Assembly (NCBI RefSeq): GCF_036588685.1
Contig: NC_086386.1
Location: forward strand, 23,022,931-23,086,930
DNA length: 64,000 nucleotides
Reading direction: 5' to 3'
Origin: Mytilus trossulus
Taxonomy: Eukaryota > Mollusca > Bivalvia > Mytilida > Mytilidae
Shown: positions 24,166 to 35,680 of the stretch, piece by piece
Numbering within the stretch: position 1 is the stretch's first letter
Layout of the letters: each line of letters starts with the position of its first letter
The notes under the pieces: model-generated
Databases searched by the model: none
The model's input: only the letters and a program-made list of their open reading frames with translations
What the model was told of the DNA's origin: nothing
Translations under genes and position numbers: made by a program

Positions 24166-25439
24166 AGCGTTCCCGATAAATGTATATCCAATAAGTCGAT
24201 TTCAATGTACCAAATTGATATAGTGTTACTGTAGTTCTGGTTATTTATTCATTTGATATCGCACTACTTACAGAAGTAATAATCATTTCACACTAACGAG
24301 AGTTCAAATACTTCAGGATAAATAAATAATTTAAATGTAAATATTTGAAATTTTACGGGTAGGTTAAATGATATTTTGTCATTTGAAGTTGACTGGTCAT
24401 TTTTCTTTTGTTATTTAGAAAGTTATAGTAGATTATTACTTGAAGTTTTCTATTATTTCACATGTCAGTGGTCATTCATAACACTCGGCCACCAGGTGAG
24501 AGTCTTATCTGAAGATGAATTGACTTACATATACTCGTTGAAATATACATTTGTCAAAAAGATTTATTGAATTTTCTTCAGTTTGTCTTGACATGTTAAG
24601 TTTTTATCCTTGACCTACAGTGTCATACATCAATGAAATGAAAAATATTATTCTACAAATGGACTAATTAGTGTCAATTGATTTTCACTAAAATCGAAGC
24701 GTTCGTTTCTGAATCGCTAATTGTTAGCTTGTGATTAAAAGCGTAAGACAATGACAAGATATTATTTTAACAATATATCACAATTAACTATGCTTTTCCT
24801 TATTAATCTGATGTCCTGCTATTCAGTCCATTACATTTGTGATTGATAATTATATCCTCAGAACAGCTTAACCTTACGGACCACCTGTGTGCTTTCGGTT
24901 TTATATTGGGGGAAAAACAAACAAATACTAAAGGATACGAGGACCAATTCACGTCATGCCATTGTCATTTACTTCTTTTACGCGTCATCAATTGGTGGGT
25001 ATAACGTTGAACAACCCCAGTTATGCACTGCGATGTATAACTACATGTCGTTATTTGAAATTGAAAAGAAGCATCGGTTTTGTATCATATGAATTCGATA
25101 CACACTCAATCACAATAAAGTGATGCTATATGATTAACTTGTATGTAAATGAACGCTGTATATCATATTTGCCCTTCGTTAACAGTTTTATAAAAAAAAT
25201 CGTTGTTTTGTTTATATTTTGTCATAATATTGTAGCCCTTTTAATAAGTAATAAATAGTTTGAGTTTTTATCATTTTAAGGCCGTACGAAAATTAATAGA
25301 TATTTTCATCTACGTCATATGTTGTTGAATTTGTACTTAATATTTATGTTTGTACCTATTAGACCGCTTTATAAACATTAGCTAGTATTACATACCCTAA
25401 GCTTACGCATTTCCTTTAAATGTCCTCTACAATATCAGG
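24166..25439. other. No recognisable feature
   Basis: AT-rich. Short frames (24376-24570, 24889-25092) lack any recognisable motif. Confidence 0.5.
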
Positions 25440-25630
25440 AAAATGACAGTTGTTATCTTATAGTTCGTTTATATATGTGTTACATTGTGTTTTTGGTTTT
25501 TTTTATTGCACTTCAGTGTTTCTGTTGTTTCGTTGTTTTCCTCTTATAGTTGATGTATTTAAACAGTTTAAGTTTGTAACTCTGATTTGTTTTCTTCTCA
25601 ATCGATTTGATGAATTTCAAACAGCGATGT
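25440..25630 (-). repeat. Dispersed repeat B, reverse
   Basis: ACAGTTGTTATCTTATAGTT, TTCAGTGTTTCTGTTGTTTC and CTTCTCAATCGATTTGATGA are the reverse of the family; it abuts repeat A at 25620. Confidence 0.65.
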
Positions 25631-26350
25631 CGATTCCACTGCTGGTGGAGATTTATTCCTCCGAGGGTATCACTAGCCCAGTAGTCAGCATCTCTATGTT
25701 GACTAAAATTATAATTGATATGTTCATTATTATAAATTTACTGTTAACAAAACTTCGAAATTTTTAAATGCTAAGGATTTTCTACCTCAGGAATAGATAA
25801 ACCTTAGCTGTATTTGGCATAACTTTTAGGAACTTTTGGTCCTCAATGCTCTTCAACTTTCTACTTTATTTGGCCTTTTTAACATTTTTTATTCGAGCGT
25901 CACTGCTAGTTTAAACATATTTATTTATAGTGGATTGGGAAACAAGTTTTGCAACTTATATTAATCCCTCTCCACTTTGCGGGTGCGAGTGCTGCCTTGT
26001 AGCGGCATATTAGCCTACTCTTTTTCGAAATCTACAAGGGTGTCTTTAACGTGCAAGAGATGTGGCTCTCTCTTAACACGGGTCAGCCATTTATCGTCCC
26101 CGTCCGACGGACTATCATCGTTTCCTCAAGACCATAATCGCAAATGGTGTCAAGGGAGAGCCGAAAATTGAGTTCCTGAAATTTTCATCCCAAACGGGAA
26201 TCGAACAAGGAACCTTTGTGTTAGAAGTCCGATGCACTAACCACTACACCACGGCTCTCATTTATGCGTCACTGCTGAGTCTTTTGTAGATGAAACACGC
26301 GTCTGGAATAAATATAAAATTTCATTACTGGTATTTATGATGAGTTTATA
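25620..26350 (+). repeat. Dispersed repeat A, split by the tRNA-Arg SINE
   Basis: 25620-25907 and 26266-26350 are the two parts of one copy (CGATGTCGATTCCACTGCTG ... GTCTTTTGTAGATGAAACAC). The SINE occupies 25908-26265, so this copy predates the SINE. Confidence 0.75.
25908..26265 (-). mobile_element. tRNA-Arg-derived SINE with 11-bp target duplication
   Basis: GCGTCACTGCT flanks it on both sides (25897-25907 and 26266-26276). Read on the - strand, the 5' head (about 26262-26187) has box A TGGTGTAGTGGTTAGTGC (26234-26251) and box B TTCGATTCC (26197-26205), with CGGACTTCTAA at the anticodon arm, pointing to tRNA-Arg(TCT). A body of about 230 bases and an A-rich tail follow. It sits inside an older copy of dispersed repeat A. 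Confidence 0.85.
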
Positions 26351-27654
26351 TACTACTGTTGCCTTAATTAAGCAGACCGAACAGGTTAATCTGATATAAA
26401 CTGCTAGAGATGAAATATGACGAGCATGAGTAAACATTATCGAGGTCTGAAGTTTACAGTGTGGCGTTTATTTCATTTTGTCTAGATAATCGCACCAAAA
26501 ACCAGCTACTATTACAAAACTGATACCATTCATGAAGCAAATAAATCCTTGTCGACATGTAAATGAACAAACTGCACGAATTGTACCTTAGTCCTGTAAT
26601 CTTGCTTTTGTAAATGTCAGGAAAATGATTATTAGGTTTATAGTTGTTAAGTGAATGTTTCAATGGTAATCGTAAACATTTCGTAGGATCTTCACGTCTT
26701 TTTAAGAATTTACGATCTTGTTATATAAATCTAAAATAATACTGATTACAATGCTAACATAACACAACATCCTTGGTGATGACCTTTTTTAGCAATTCGC
26801 TAAGGAACTAACTATTTGAATATAAAACAAATTACTAAGAGCAAAGATATATTGAATTGAATATTTCAAACATTTCCGAATTTAAAAGGAAAGATGACAT
26901 TAATAAAGCATTGATACTTTGTCATTCACAAAATTTCATGATTATGTAGCTTTTATAAATTATTGAATAAAGATTCGAACAATTTATAGATTGATACAAT
27001 ATGTGCTATCATAATCATAAGTATTGATCAGATTGTGTTTCAATTTGCATGAACGTGTGCTTATACATCCCGTTATTTTGTTATTGTGCTATGGTAATTT
27101 TTTTTTTAATTTTCCGCAATGTTGGTATTTTTATTATTTCACTTTTTGTTGATTGATAAACGACAGGGTTTTTGTCGGTATTTTAATTTTGTAGTTGACT
27201 TACAGATCTCTATATTTACCTGTAAACATATGTATATACCTGAGTCATGTCTTTTGCACTATACAAAAGACGTAATTAGAAAGACTTCTTATTCACATCT
27301 GTTACTGGCCATATGACACTTGAATATGTTTTGTGTTGCGTCGATACTGAAATGACGTTAGACGTTCTTCGTGATTATTTTGGATAGGGTCGCTCATCAA
27401 ATTACTGTTACTTAATCGAATCGTGTCTTGTTTCATAAAAACCAAAGTAACATTTCAAAGTAATATATTAAGATACGTATTTAACTGTTGTAGTACTCAA
27501 TTTAAATCAAAAAGCCCACTCTTAGCTTACAACGATCTGACAACGTTCCTTTTGACAATGATGTTTGAAAGATGAAATTTCATTTCCCTATGTAAATAAT
27601 TACCGAAATATAAAATATAGTTGAGTTAAGACAACCCACCATTTGCTTTCTTGA
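26351..27654. other. No gene; repeat C remnant
   Basis: 27085-27165 resembles repeat C (GTTGGTATTTTTATTATTTC). The rest is AT-rich and unrecognised. Confidence 0.5.
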
Positions 27655-27885
27655 AATGTCCTGTACCACGTCAGGAAAATGGCAGTTGTTATCAAATAGT
27701 CCGTGTATATGTTTGTTGGCAAGTTTGTTTGGTTTTTTTGTAGCATTTCAGTGTTTCTGTTGTTTCGTTGTTTTCCTCTTATAGTTAATGTGTTTCACTC
27801 AGTTTTGGTTTGTAAATCGGATTTTTTTTTCGCGTAATCAATTTATGACAATTCAACAACAGTATACTACTGTTGCCTTTTAAAA
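27655..27885 (-). repeat. Dispersed repeat B, reverse
   Basis: CAGGAAAATGGCAGTTGTTA, TTCAGTGTTTCTGTTGTTTC and CAGTATACTACTGTTGCCTT show the full terminal part in reverse. Confidence 0.7.
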
Positions 27886-29149
27886 TAGCCAAATCCCTTT
27901 AGGTGAGCCGTGGATTTGTATGAAGCGGTGTTTCCAAATTTCTGTATGGAGGGCTAAAACTGGCAAAGGCAGTTTCAAAAATTTAAACTACGTTTAATAA
28001 TATGAATTTATTTCGGACGGTCATAAATACTGTAGAACTGATGAAAATTGTAATTTGCTTGTGTAATAAATACTTTAAAGCGGTCAACCACCTAGGGATT
28101 GCTGCTTGCATTATAAAACCATAGTGTAAGAAAATGTATCATTTACTTATTCAAGTTGCTAGGCAGGTGTGCATAACAGTCGAACAAAGTATTTGTTATG
28201 AAGGGAAAAAGTTAAAAGAAGAAAGAATAAAGTAAAGCTACAAATTGTTTCAAACCAGGTGTGAATTTAACGTATTGTAACATCTGTGTTAAATAAGACG
28301 AATGGAAATGGATAGAGCTCAGAACAAATGTATACATTTGTAAAAATAGTTCACATAGAATGAATACGCAGTGTAAGCCTTACGCGGTATGGTAAGTCTG
28401 TAATGGGATAAAAACACGCAAAACGTGTCGACAATATTGTTGATTTTCCAATATTTAGGTGTTTTATCTTTAAGAAGAACGACTATTTAATGCAGCTTTA
28501 TGTAAGATTTTGATTAAATGTGCAGTCATCGCTGTGCGAATAAAAAATTTAATTTTGAGAACACAAAACAAACTGTAATATTGACGATCGTAAAATATAC
28601 ATATTCAAAAACATAATGAATGACATAGACGTGACATGGTCGTGCTAAAGTGAAACGCTTCTTCCTCAAAAATGTATTGGTGGATAAACTTTCATCTATA
28701 GTTCAGAAAACCAGATATGTCGGAAGGAGTTGAATAGAACTGTTCGATACTCAAGCGTAAGATTTGTAAACCCGTCGTCTTTAGCACCGAGGCTCTTCAT
28801 TGATAAACAAAATAACCTCTACACTTCTATGGTGTTAAATATTTCATCAGATGTACACAGCTATATGTTTCTCGACTATTTTTCTTTGATGTTCATTTCT
28901 TCCCATATATATTTCAAAACTTAGTTCTCCCAAAATGTTTATTGCGTGTATTCAAAACAATTGCATAGACCTTCGATTATTTTCTTTGGTTTTCATCAGT
29001 CAAAATTGATCTTATACGTGGATTTGGTTCCTGATGAATATGAATACAAAGTACGGATGAGAGCAGATGTGCATACATGGAACACCTACTATGCTTATTA
29101 TTTGCACGGTGTATAATGTTTGCCTTCAAATGAGATGATAGTCAATTTT
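27886..29149. other. No recognisable feature
   Basis: No coding-like frame with splice signals and no clear repeat. Confidence 0.55.
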
Positions 29150-29450
29150 GAGTGTAAAAAGGAATTATCATTGATATGGTCATAATTATGAATTAACTGT
29201 TTACAAAAATTTGAATTTTTGAAATACTTAGTTTGTTCTACCTCAGGAATAGATTACCTTGGCTGTATTTGGCAAAACTATCAGGATTTTTTGGTCCTCT
29301 ATGCTCTTCCACTTCGTACTTGGTTTTGCCTTTTTTTTGGGGGGGGGGGGGATTCGAGCGTCACTGATAAGTCTTTTGTACTTTTGTAGACGAAACGCGC
29401 GTTTGGTGCAAATACAAAATTCCAATCCTGGTATATATGATGAATTTATT
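29150..29450 (+). repeat. Dispersed repeat A with a poly-G run
   Basis: CTACCTCAGGAATAGATTAC, GGTCCTCTATGCTCTTCCAC and TTCGAGCGTCACTGATAAGT match the family. A T8G12-13 run interrupts at 29331-29351. Confidence 0.7.
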
Positions 29451-29671
29451 TGCTGTGGGAAAAGTCCACATTAAGGCATAACCAACCAACAAAAAGAATT
29501 TGACAGATCGTTGATGCTAAACCAGCTTGTGGACAAACTAACAAAATGGATTCGTTTTTTCTTTTGTTTTTTTTGCATAAATTTTTAAGAATTTCTGTTT
29601 AAATACTTTATTCTAGCTCTTCCTAAAAGCAGTTAATATCTAAATTATCAAGGATGAAACACGCTTTATAA

Positions 29672-30531
29672 GCTAAACTAAAAGACAAATTAAAAGAGTT
29701 GGTATTACTTTGCTTCATAAAAAAGAATGGCCAACGTAGATACAAGTATCTTGTCTTAGGGAGGGATAAATCATACTTTGTAAAGAATCATTCTGATTCA
29801 AACAAAAAATTCTCTGAAACCGATATTATCAAGATGCTTGATTTCTTGATTGACAACATATTTGTTACGTTCGGAGGACGTGTTTTTCAACAGACTGTCG
29901 GCATCCCAATGGGAACAAACTGTGCCCCTCTACTTGCTGACATGTTTCTTTATTATTATGAGGCTGACTTCATGCAGGAACTTCTTAGGAAGAAAGATAA
30001 GAAGTTAGCAATATCCTTTAACTCTACTTTCCGCTATATAGATGACGTTCTTTCACTAAACAATTCAAAATTTGGTGACAATGTGGATCGCATCTATCCC
30101 ATCGAATTGGAGATAAAGGATACTACAGATACAGTTAAGTCGGCTTCATATCTTGACTTACATCTAGAAATTGACAATGAGGGTCGGTTGAAGACAAAAC
30201 TTTACGACAAAAGAGATGAGTTAAGCTTTCCAATTGTGAACTTTCCATTTCTAAGTAGCAACATTCCAGCAGCACCTGCATACGGGGTATATATCTCCCA
30301 ATTGATACGATATTCCCGTGCTTGCATTTCCTAGCATGATTTTCTTGATAGAGGGTTACTGCACACAAGGAAACTATTAAACCAAGAGTTCCAAATGGTG
30401 AAGTTGAAATCATCCCTTCGTAAATTTTACGGACGCCATCACGAGTTGGTTGACCGTTATGGAATAACCGTTTCACAAATGATATCGGATATGTTCCTTA
30501 CGTCGTTACTACAATCCCCTTCCCTTTCATG
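29672..30531 (+). pseudogene. Penelope-like reverse transcriptase, truncated and interrupted
   Basis: The frame from about 29672 reads KLKDKLKELVLLCF and continues through RT core motifs: FGGRVFQQTVGIPMGTNCAP, ADMFLYYYEADF and the catalytic FRYIDD (YIDD aspartates), followed by SASYLDLHLEID and AYGVYISQLIRYSRAC. An in-frame TAG at 30332-30334 breaks it. The frame then resumes with a typical downstream stretch (LRKFYGRHHELVDRYG) to a TGA at about 30531. A stop also precedes the first recognisable residue, so the 5' part is lost. GIPMG plus YIDD is characteristic of Penelope-like elements; a related non-LTR group is the alternative. The 3' flank (30532-30811) is the element's untranslated tail, repeated elsewhere in the window. 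Confidence 0.75.
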
Positions 30532-30811
30532 AATTTGACCTACCGAATTAGACTATTTACCGGATTTGTAATCACATTAGCAACACGACGGGTGCCGCAT
30601 GTGGAGCAGGATCTGCTTACCCTTCCGGAGCACATGAGATCACCCCTAGTTTTTGGTGTGTTTCGTGTTGTTTATTCTTTAGTTTTCTATGTTGTGTCAT
30701 GTGTACTATTGTTTTTTTGTTTGTCTTTTCCTTTTTTTAGCCATGGCGTTGTCAGTTTGTTTTAGATTTACGAGTTTGACTGTCCCTTTGGTATCTTTCG
30801 TCCCTCTTTTA
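30532..30811 (+). mobile_element. 3' tail of the Penelope-like element (copy 1)
   Basis: This follows the interrupted reverse transcriptase. It contains a GC-rich core (CGACGGGTGCCGCATGTGGA, about 30587-30606) and ends near CCCTCTTTTA. The same sequence recurs on the - strand at 23757-24165 and, more diverged, at 23229-23436 and 22915-23005. Confidence 0.7.
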
Positions 30812-31619
30812 TAAATGTCTGTTTTAGAACAAATATTTTACTCTTAAACAATTCATCTTTGAAACTGTATTGTGTTCATAATAAAGACAAAAATAGCTAT
30901 TTGTCTCTCGCAACTTATACTTTTAATTAGATTTATGACCGAATACTTCATTTAGTTTCCGTCTCAAAGAAATTATTTTTTTGTTCAAACAGAATTTCAA
31001 ATACTGTGTAGGGATGAATCAAATTGATGCTAGCTTTGCTTCTTTGTGGGATAATAGACAGTTCGATATAAGACGGGTTCACTGCGTTCGAATACTTATA
31101 AACATCAATTTTGTAATATAATTGGTTTGACTTGTCTTTGAATACTAAATTGTATAATAAATTGTGTTTCCGTATCTATTTAAAATGTTGGGTTTTAGTT
31201 TCTTTTGACCTTTTCAAATTAATATTGATAATTTTCAACTTTATTGGAATGTCACAATTATACAGTTCATGTTTATTTTTCATGAATAAACCAGACGAAA
31301 ATACAAGATAAGTTCAATAATTAAGAATAAATTGCTATCAATTGGAATAATCTTAAATCAAAATCATCTGACGTCACGGTTATGAACATATCGAGGATAA
31401 AGAACGTCATTACATCAAATATTTAACGTAGGCAAAACAAATTCGTTTGAAAGAAGAAAAATATACCAGACTACCAAATAAATTTAATTTTAACACGAAT
31501 TAACTTGAAATTTCTTGAAACAGGTTAATCAATTTCAACGTCATTTAACGAATTCGTAGAATCAAATACCGGAACTTGAAAGATGATATTAACTGCCTGC
31601 CAAATATTATTTTTAAGAG
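30812..31619. other. No recognisable feature
   Basis: AT-rich sequence after the Penelope-like element. Confidence 0.6.
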
Positions 31620-31870
31620 TAAGTTATGAAATTGAAAAGTGTCAAAGAAACAACAACCCGACCAAAGAGCAGAAAACAGTTCAAGCCACCAATGAGTCTT
31701 CAACGCAGCAAGAAAATAATACCGCACCCGGAGGCGGGCTTCAGCTGGTCCCTAAACAAAAATGTTTGCTAGTTTAGTGAAAATGGACGTCACACTATAC
31801 TCCGAAACATATAACGGAACTAAAATTTAAAAACTATACAAGACTAACAAATGCCAGGGTTTCCTTACTT
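31620..31870 (+). repeat. Dispersed repeat I
   Basis: GTCAAAGAAACAACAACCCG, CACCCGGAGGCGGGCTTCAG and AGCTGGTCCCTAAACAAAAA. The reverse-oriented copy at 46200-46420 shares CGACTCCGGGTGCGGG, GGTCGGGTTGTTGTC and the same flanks. Confidence 0.65.
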
Positions 31871-33138
31871 TCGTCTCATTCGTTGAAATGTGTGTATGTA
31901 AAATTGAGAATGGAATTGAGGAATGTGTCAAAATGACATGTGTTTGGTTGTCAGCATTTTATAATTTATAATGGAGAATACACTATATAGTAGAATAATA
32001 AAGTAATTAAAAATCCCTAAACCCAAGAAAAAGATAAGCGTATAAGCGTTTTCGAATGATTAAATAGACGTCACATGGATTAACAACAGGTTTGTTGTCT
32101 TTCGCCAAATTATTTCTTCATATAGTTTTTCATCATCAGAAATATCAATTTTATCGCAATAATACAATTTTCATTTTCGAAGAATCTATTTCTTTTCTCA
32201 TTAGTTAAACAGCATTACATTGGCAAGAGGAACAAGTAAGTTAGTATTACTGACAAGAATAAGAATGTATTTCTCATTGTCCTGATTAATCTAAAAAATC
32301 AACACTTAACATTACTTCAGAAATACTTTACAAGGTCGGCAGATGTCAAATCGTATCAAAGGAAATCTCTTTCTCATTGAAATGAATGAGATTCTTCACC
32401 TGCAAGACTTGCATTCTTTACTGTTAATTTTGGTAATGCAGGTGCTTGACGCAAACTGTTGAAAGCTGTCTAGATATTCTCCGTAGTAGTATTCAACTAG
32501 GTCAAACGGAATGTCATTCCGTATTTAGAATGTTAAATGCCAATGGTTGCCACATTGATGGCTTTATTGATTGTTATGCGAGTTTTTGGGGGTTCGGGTT
32601 TTTAATGATGTTTTTATCATGACATTCTCTATGCAACTGGAAATGCATCTTATCTTTCTGTTCATGTACAACTATTGCTATAAATATTAAGGATGTTCGC
32701 TTGTCTTAATTTGCAAATATTCGGAATCCACTAGTTTTATCCATATGGCGTCATTGAAAAAAAAAGGTGCCAATATCAAATACTATATGTGCTCCTTGTC
32801 CTCTATCTGTTTGGCTCTGATATATATAATGTCCTTATATATTTGTGGTACAAGGAAGAGAACCAGGCTATGTTTAATGCATGAAAAATCTAGAAAGAAT
32901 CATTTCCCGCCAAATTTTAAATGGCTTATATCCTCGCTTACATCTGGAAGACAGGACACGTGCCTTTCGTTGGTTCTGTTTTTTTCGTCCTTTATTCATT
33001 AAAAAAACACCCAATTTGATATTAGTCTTTAAAGAATGGCGATAATTCTGGATCATTGTTTGAAATAATTGCAATTGATGGTATATAAGCTGACATAAAT
33101 AAAATTCACTTAGTTTGGATTTGTCTTAGACTGAGAAG
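31871..33138. other. No gene; weak inverted repeat
   Basis: CACCTGCA / TGCAGGTG at about 32398 and 32440 are complementary around a short spacer; otherwise unrecognised. Confidence 0.5.
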
Positions 33139-33329
33139 CACAGGCACTTGTCTCGGAATGTTTTTCCCTATATTCCTTAATATATAACAAGTTTAAGTGG
33201 GGTTGACAGCCTAGAAAGCGACATACAACGGAATTTCGTCACCGCCTGAAATTTTTTCGAAAATGCAAGTTAAGTACCTTGTGTTATATTAAGGTATATA
33301 GGCAAAACAATCTGAGACAAGTGCCTGTG
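33139..33329. mobile_element. 191-bp MITE, same ACAGGCACTTGTCTC family
   Basis: Perfect 16-base TIRs CACAGGCACTTGTCTC (33139-33154) and its complement (33314-33329). TATATTCCTTAATATA-like and AAGGTATATAGG sequences lie just inside. The extra central 100 bases are absent from the 84-bp copy. Confidence 0.8.
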
Positions 33330-34029
33330 TTGAGAAGGGAGATAGAAGTTGCCCTTTTTATATATTTTTATTGCATAAACCAGAGAACTGCCTAACATAA
33401 ATGTATACAAGCAAGAACAAAGAAGCTCAGAATCTTCAAAAAACACTTTGTGTTTACAATGGATATCGTGACAAAATTAAGTATTCGTAATCTTACCGGA
33501 GTAGAATAGAACTTGCTTCCGGTGGCAAGTTCGAAAAAAAATATATAGCTTAAACCAGGAAGACCTTTACACCCCATTCCCGACCATTTCAAGTTATGTT
33601 ACTACAATATGATTTGAATGAAACCGAAATAATCATCATGAATATTTTATCTCTGTGAACATACGAACGTCACACATTCAAGTGTGTCCAACTTTTACCA
33701 GACCATAGATAATCAGCAGGATTTGGTAAAGAAATTTCTAACCACAATTTCAAAAATTCGTCTACATCTGTTTTATGCTTTCATGGGTAAAGATCATCTG
33801 AATAGGTTTTGTGGTGTAAATCTCATGTGCGGTGTAGAAAAACTTTAAGTATTCATAAGAAATAAAATTCATTTTGTGGTTAAGAAAAATAAATAGCTAT
33901 GAAAAGCCGGAAATTGAAACTGAACCCGTTATCAGTCCATTCATTAGTAGGATAGAAACCATAACGGCATTAGTCTTTTGTACGACGAAAAAAATCACAT
34001 TACATGCGTTATACTGGCCAAATCTTAAC
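33330..34029. other. No recognisable feature
   Basis: AT-rich spacer between the 191-bp MITE and the LINE fragment. Confidence 0.55.
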
Positions 34030-34700
34030 AATTAACAACTCCTGTTAGCGCCATGCATCGCATAGGGCGCGAATGGAAACCTTCCATCTGAGCCTGTCTG
34101 CTGCTTGTTGTTGTGCTTCTTCCCATGCCCTCCATCCAAATGATGTTCTTTCTTTGTCTACCATTTGTCACCAAGTTTTCTTTGGTCTTCCTACATTTCT
34201 CTTTTCTTGTGGTGTCTAGGTCAAGGCGACTCAACAACAATTCCATTGGTCCATCCTCAAGATGTGTCCTTTTCTTGTTGTGTCTAGTTCAAGGCGACTC
34301 TACAATCATTTCATGGGTCCATCCTCATGATGTGTCCTTTTCTTGCGGTGTCTAGGTCAAGGCGACTCTACAATCATTTCATGGGTCCATCGTCAAGATG
34401 TTTCCTTTTCTTGTGGTGTCTAGGTCAAAGCGACTCTACAATCATTCCATGGGTCCCTCCTTAGGATGTTTCCTTTTCTTGTGGTGTCTAGGTCAAGACG
34501 ACTCTACAACCATTCCATTGGTCCATCCTCAGGATGTGTCCTTTTCTTGTGGTGTCTAGGTCATGCCGACTCTACAACCATTCCATGGGTCAACCTTCAG
34601 GATGTGTCCTATCCAACACTATCTCCTGTTCTTAATGGTGTTGGTTATGCTGCACATGTTTACTCTTTGCAGCAGTTCTGTGTTGAATATCTTAGTTGAA
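34030..34700 (-). pseudogene. C-terminal fragment of a non-LTR retrotransposon (LINE) ORF2
   Basis: On the - strand the order is: KIFNTELLQRVNMCS, then TIKNRR, a stop, CWIGHILKVD, then an expanded repeat, then KRNVGRPKKTW, a stop, and FGWRAWEEAQQQAADRLRW followed by ALCDAWR and a terminal stop. This is the usual LINE endonuclease-reverse transcriptase C-terminus (WIGH.LRM ... TP.G.RKRGRPK.TW ... W). It is 5' truncated and carries stops. The GH(I/V)LRM...TPQEK segment between the two ends has been multiplied into a minisatellite (34195-34615). Confidence 0.75.
34195..34615 (-). repeat. 68-bp minisatellite derived from LINE coding sequence, about six copies
   Basis: TGTCTAG recurs at 34213, 34281, 34349, 34417, 34485 and 34553 on the + strand, exactly 68 bases apart. 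Each unit on the - strand encodes GHILRMD...GCRV.LT, a stop (or W), TPQEK. Units differ by a few substitutions. As 68 is not a multiple of three, the array cannot be read as one protein. Confidence 0.9.
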
Positions 34701-35521
34701 CCAAATATCTTAAAGATTCTTCCTCAGTTCCTGCTGTTAAATGTGTAACCCAGTAAGTCTTTCTCCACCTCTCTTGCTTATCTTTCAAAATTCTGCCCCA
34801 TATAACAACAGCTTATCTTCCAACATTCTTGGGTAGAATGTTGGGGGCCGAATCATACCTTATCTTATCTTTTTTTTTTATGCAGTGGATTAACAGTTTG
34901 TCATTTCGTCATTGTTGGACGAGCATTTCTTTAGGGACCTTTAATATTACCTATGTTACTGATTAAGACATCCAGATGGAGCGTTTTGATAACTGGAAAA
35001 TCCCAATCTTAGTTTTTCATAAATTTGATAAATTATAAAGGCATCTAATCATTTGAACAAATTATTTTAAAATGTGCATAACTGATGTTATTCCTGTCCA
35101 ATATGTCAATATATATAAAACAAAATGAACAATGATATTCACAGAGTAGTAAGACCTACATCAGTCTGATTGCTTTTACATTATGCAATATCATTATTTT
35201 ACGATTTGTCAAAATATGCTTAATTTTGGATACCATTGATAAGCTGCCACACAGCAGTCTTAGTTTTTGCAGGACGAGACTGTTATTCTATTACATTTAT
35301 AAATAAGTTTATTGAAATAAATTCAAACTCGGGCAGCCGAGTGAGGACAAGCAATAGGGTTTTAAGATATCCAGCTGTCCCATAAATTTCTAATGAAAAT
35401 AAGACTCGTGGAAACAAAAAGTTCAATTTCGTACTGTGACACCCAAAAAAACAAACAGACACGCGTACGATTATCTCCTAGATTCATTTTAATGATAATT
35501 CTCAGAAAAATAGGAAACTTT
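34701..35521. other. No clear feature; possible further LINE remnant
   Basis: 34701-34850 may be a more decayed upstream part of the LINE on the - strand, but no motif is readable. Confidence 0.4.
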
Positions 35522-35680
35522 CCAGTGGTGGATCCAGAAGGAGATGAGGGGGGTGGAACTCCCATTTGTTGGACGATCAATACATTTGAATTTGGACACA
35601 TGGTATGAACCCCCTTTATCCTGGGTTGGGAACATCACCCACCTAACTTTTTTATAAATGGCTGGGTCATCCCCCTGCTT
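35522..35680. mobile_element. Degenerate MITE with CAGTGGCGGATCCAG-type ends
   Basis: Begins CAGTGGTGGATCCAG, contains paired GGAACTCCC / GAACCCCC blocks and TTGGACGATCAATACATTTG, and ends in GGCTGGGTCATCCCCCTG. This matches a common animal MITE design with CAGTGGCGGATCCAG termini; the right end is decayed. Confidence 0.55.

Noticed and set aside
26187..26262. Possible functional tRNA-Arg gene
   Set aside because: The arms are mismatched and it continues into a SINE body with target duplications; it is a SINE head.
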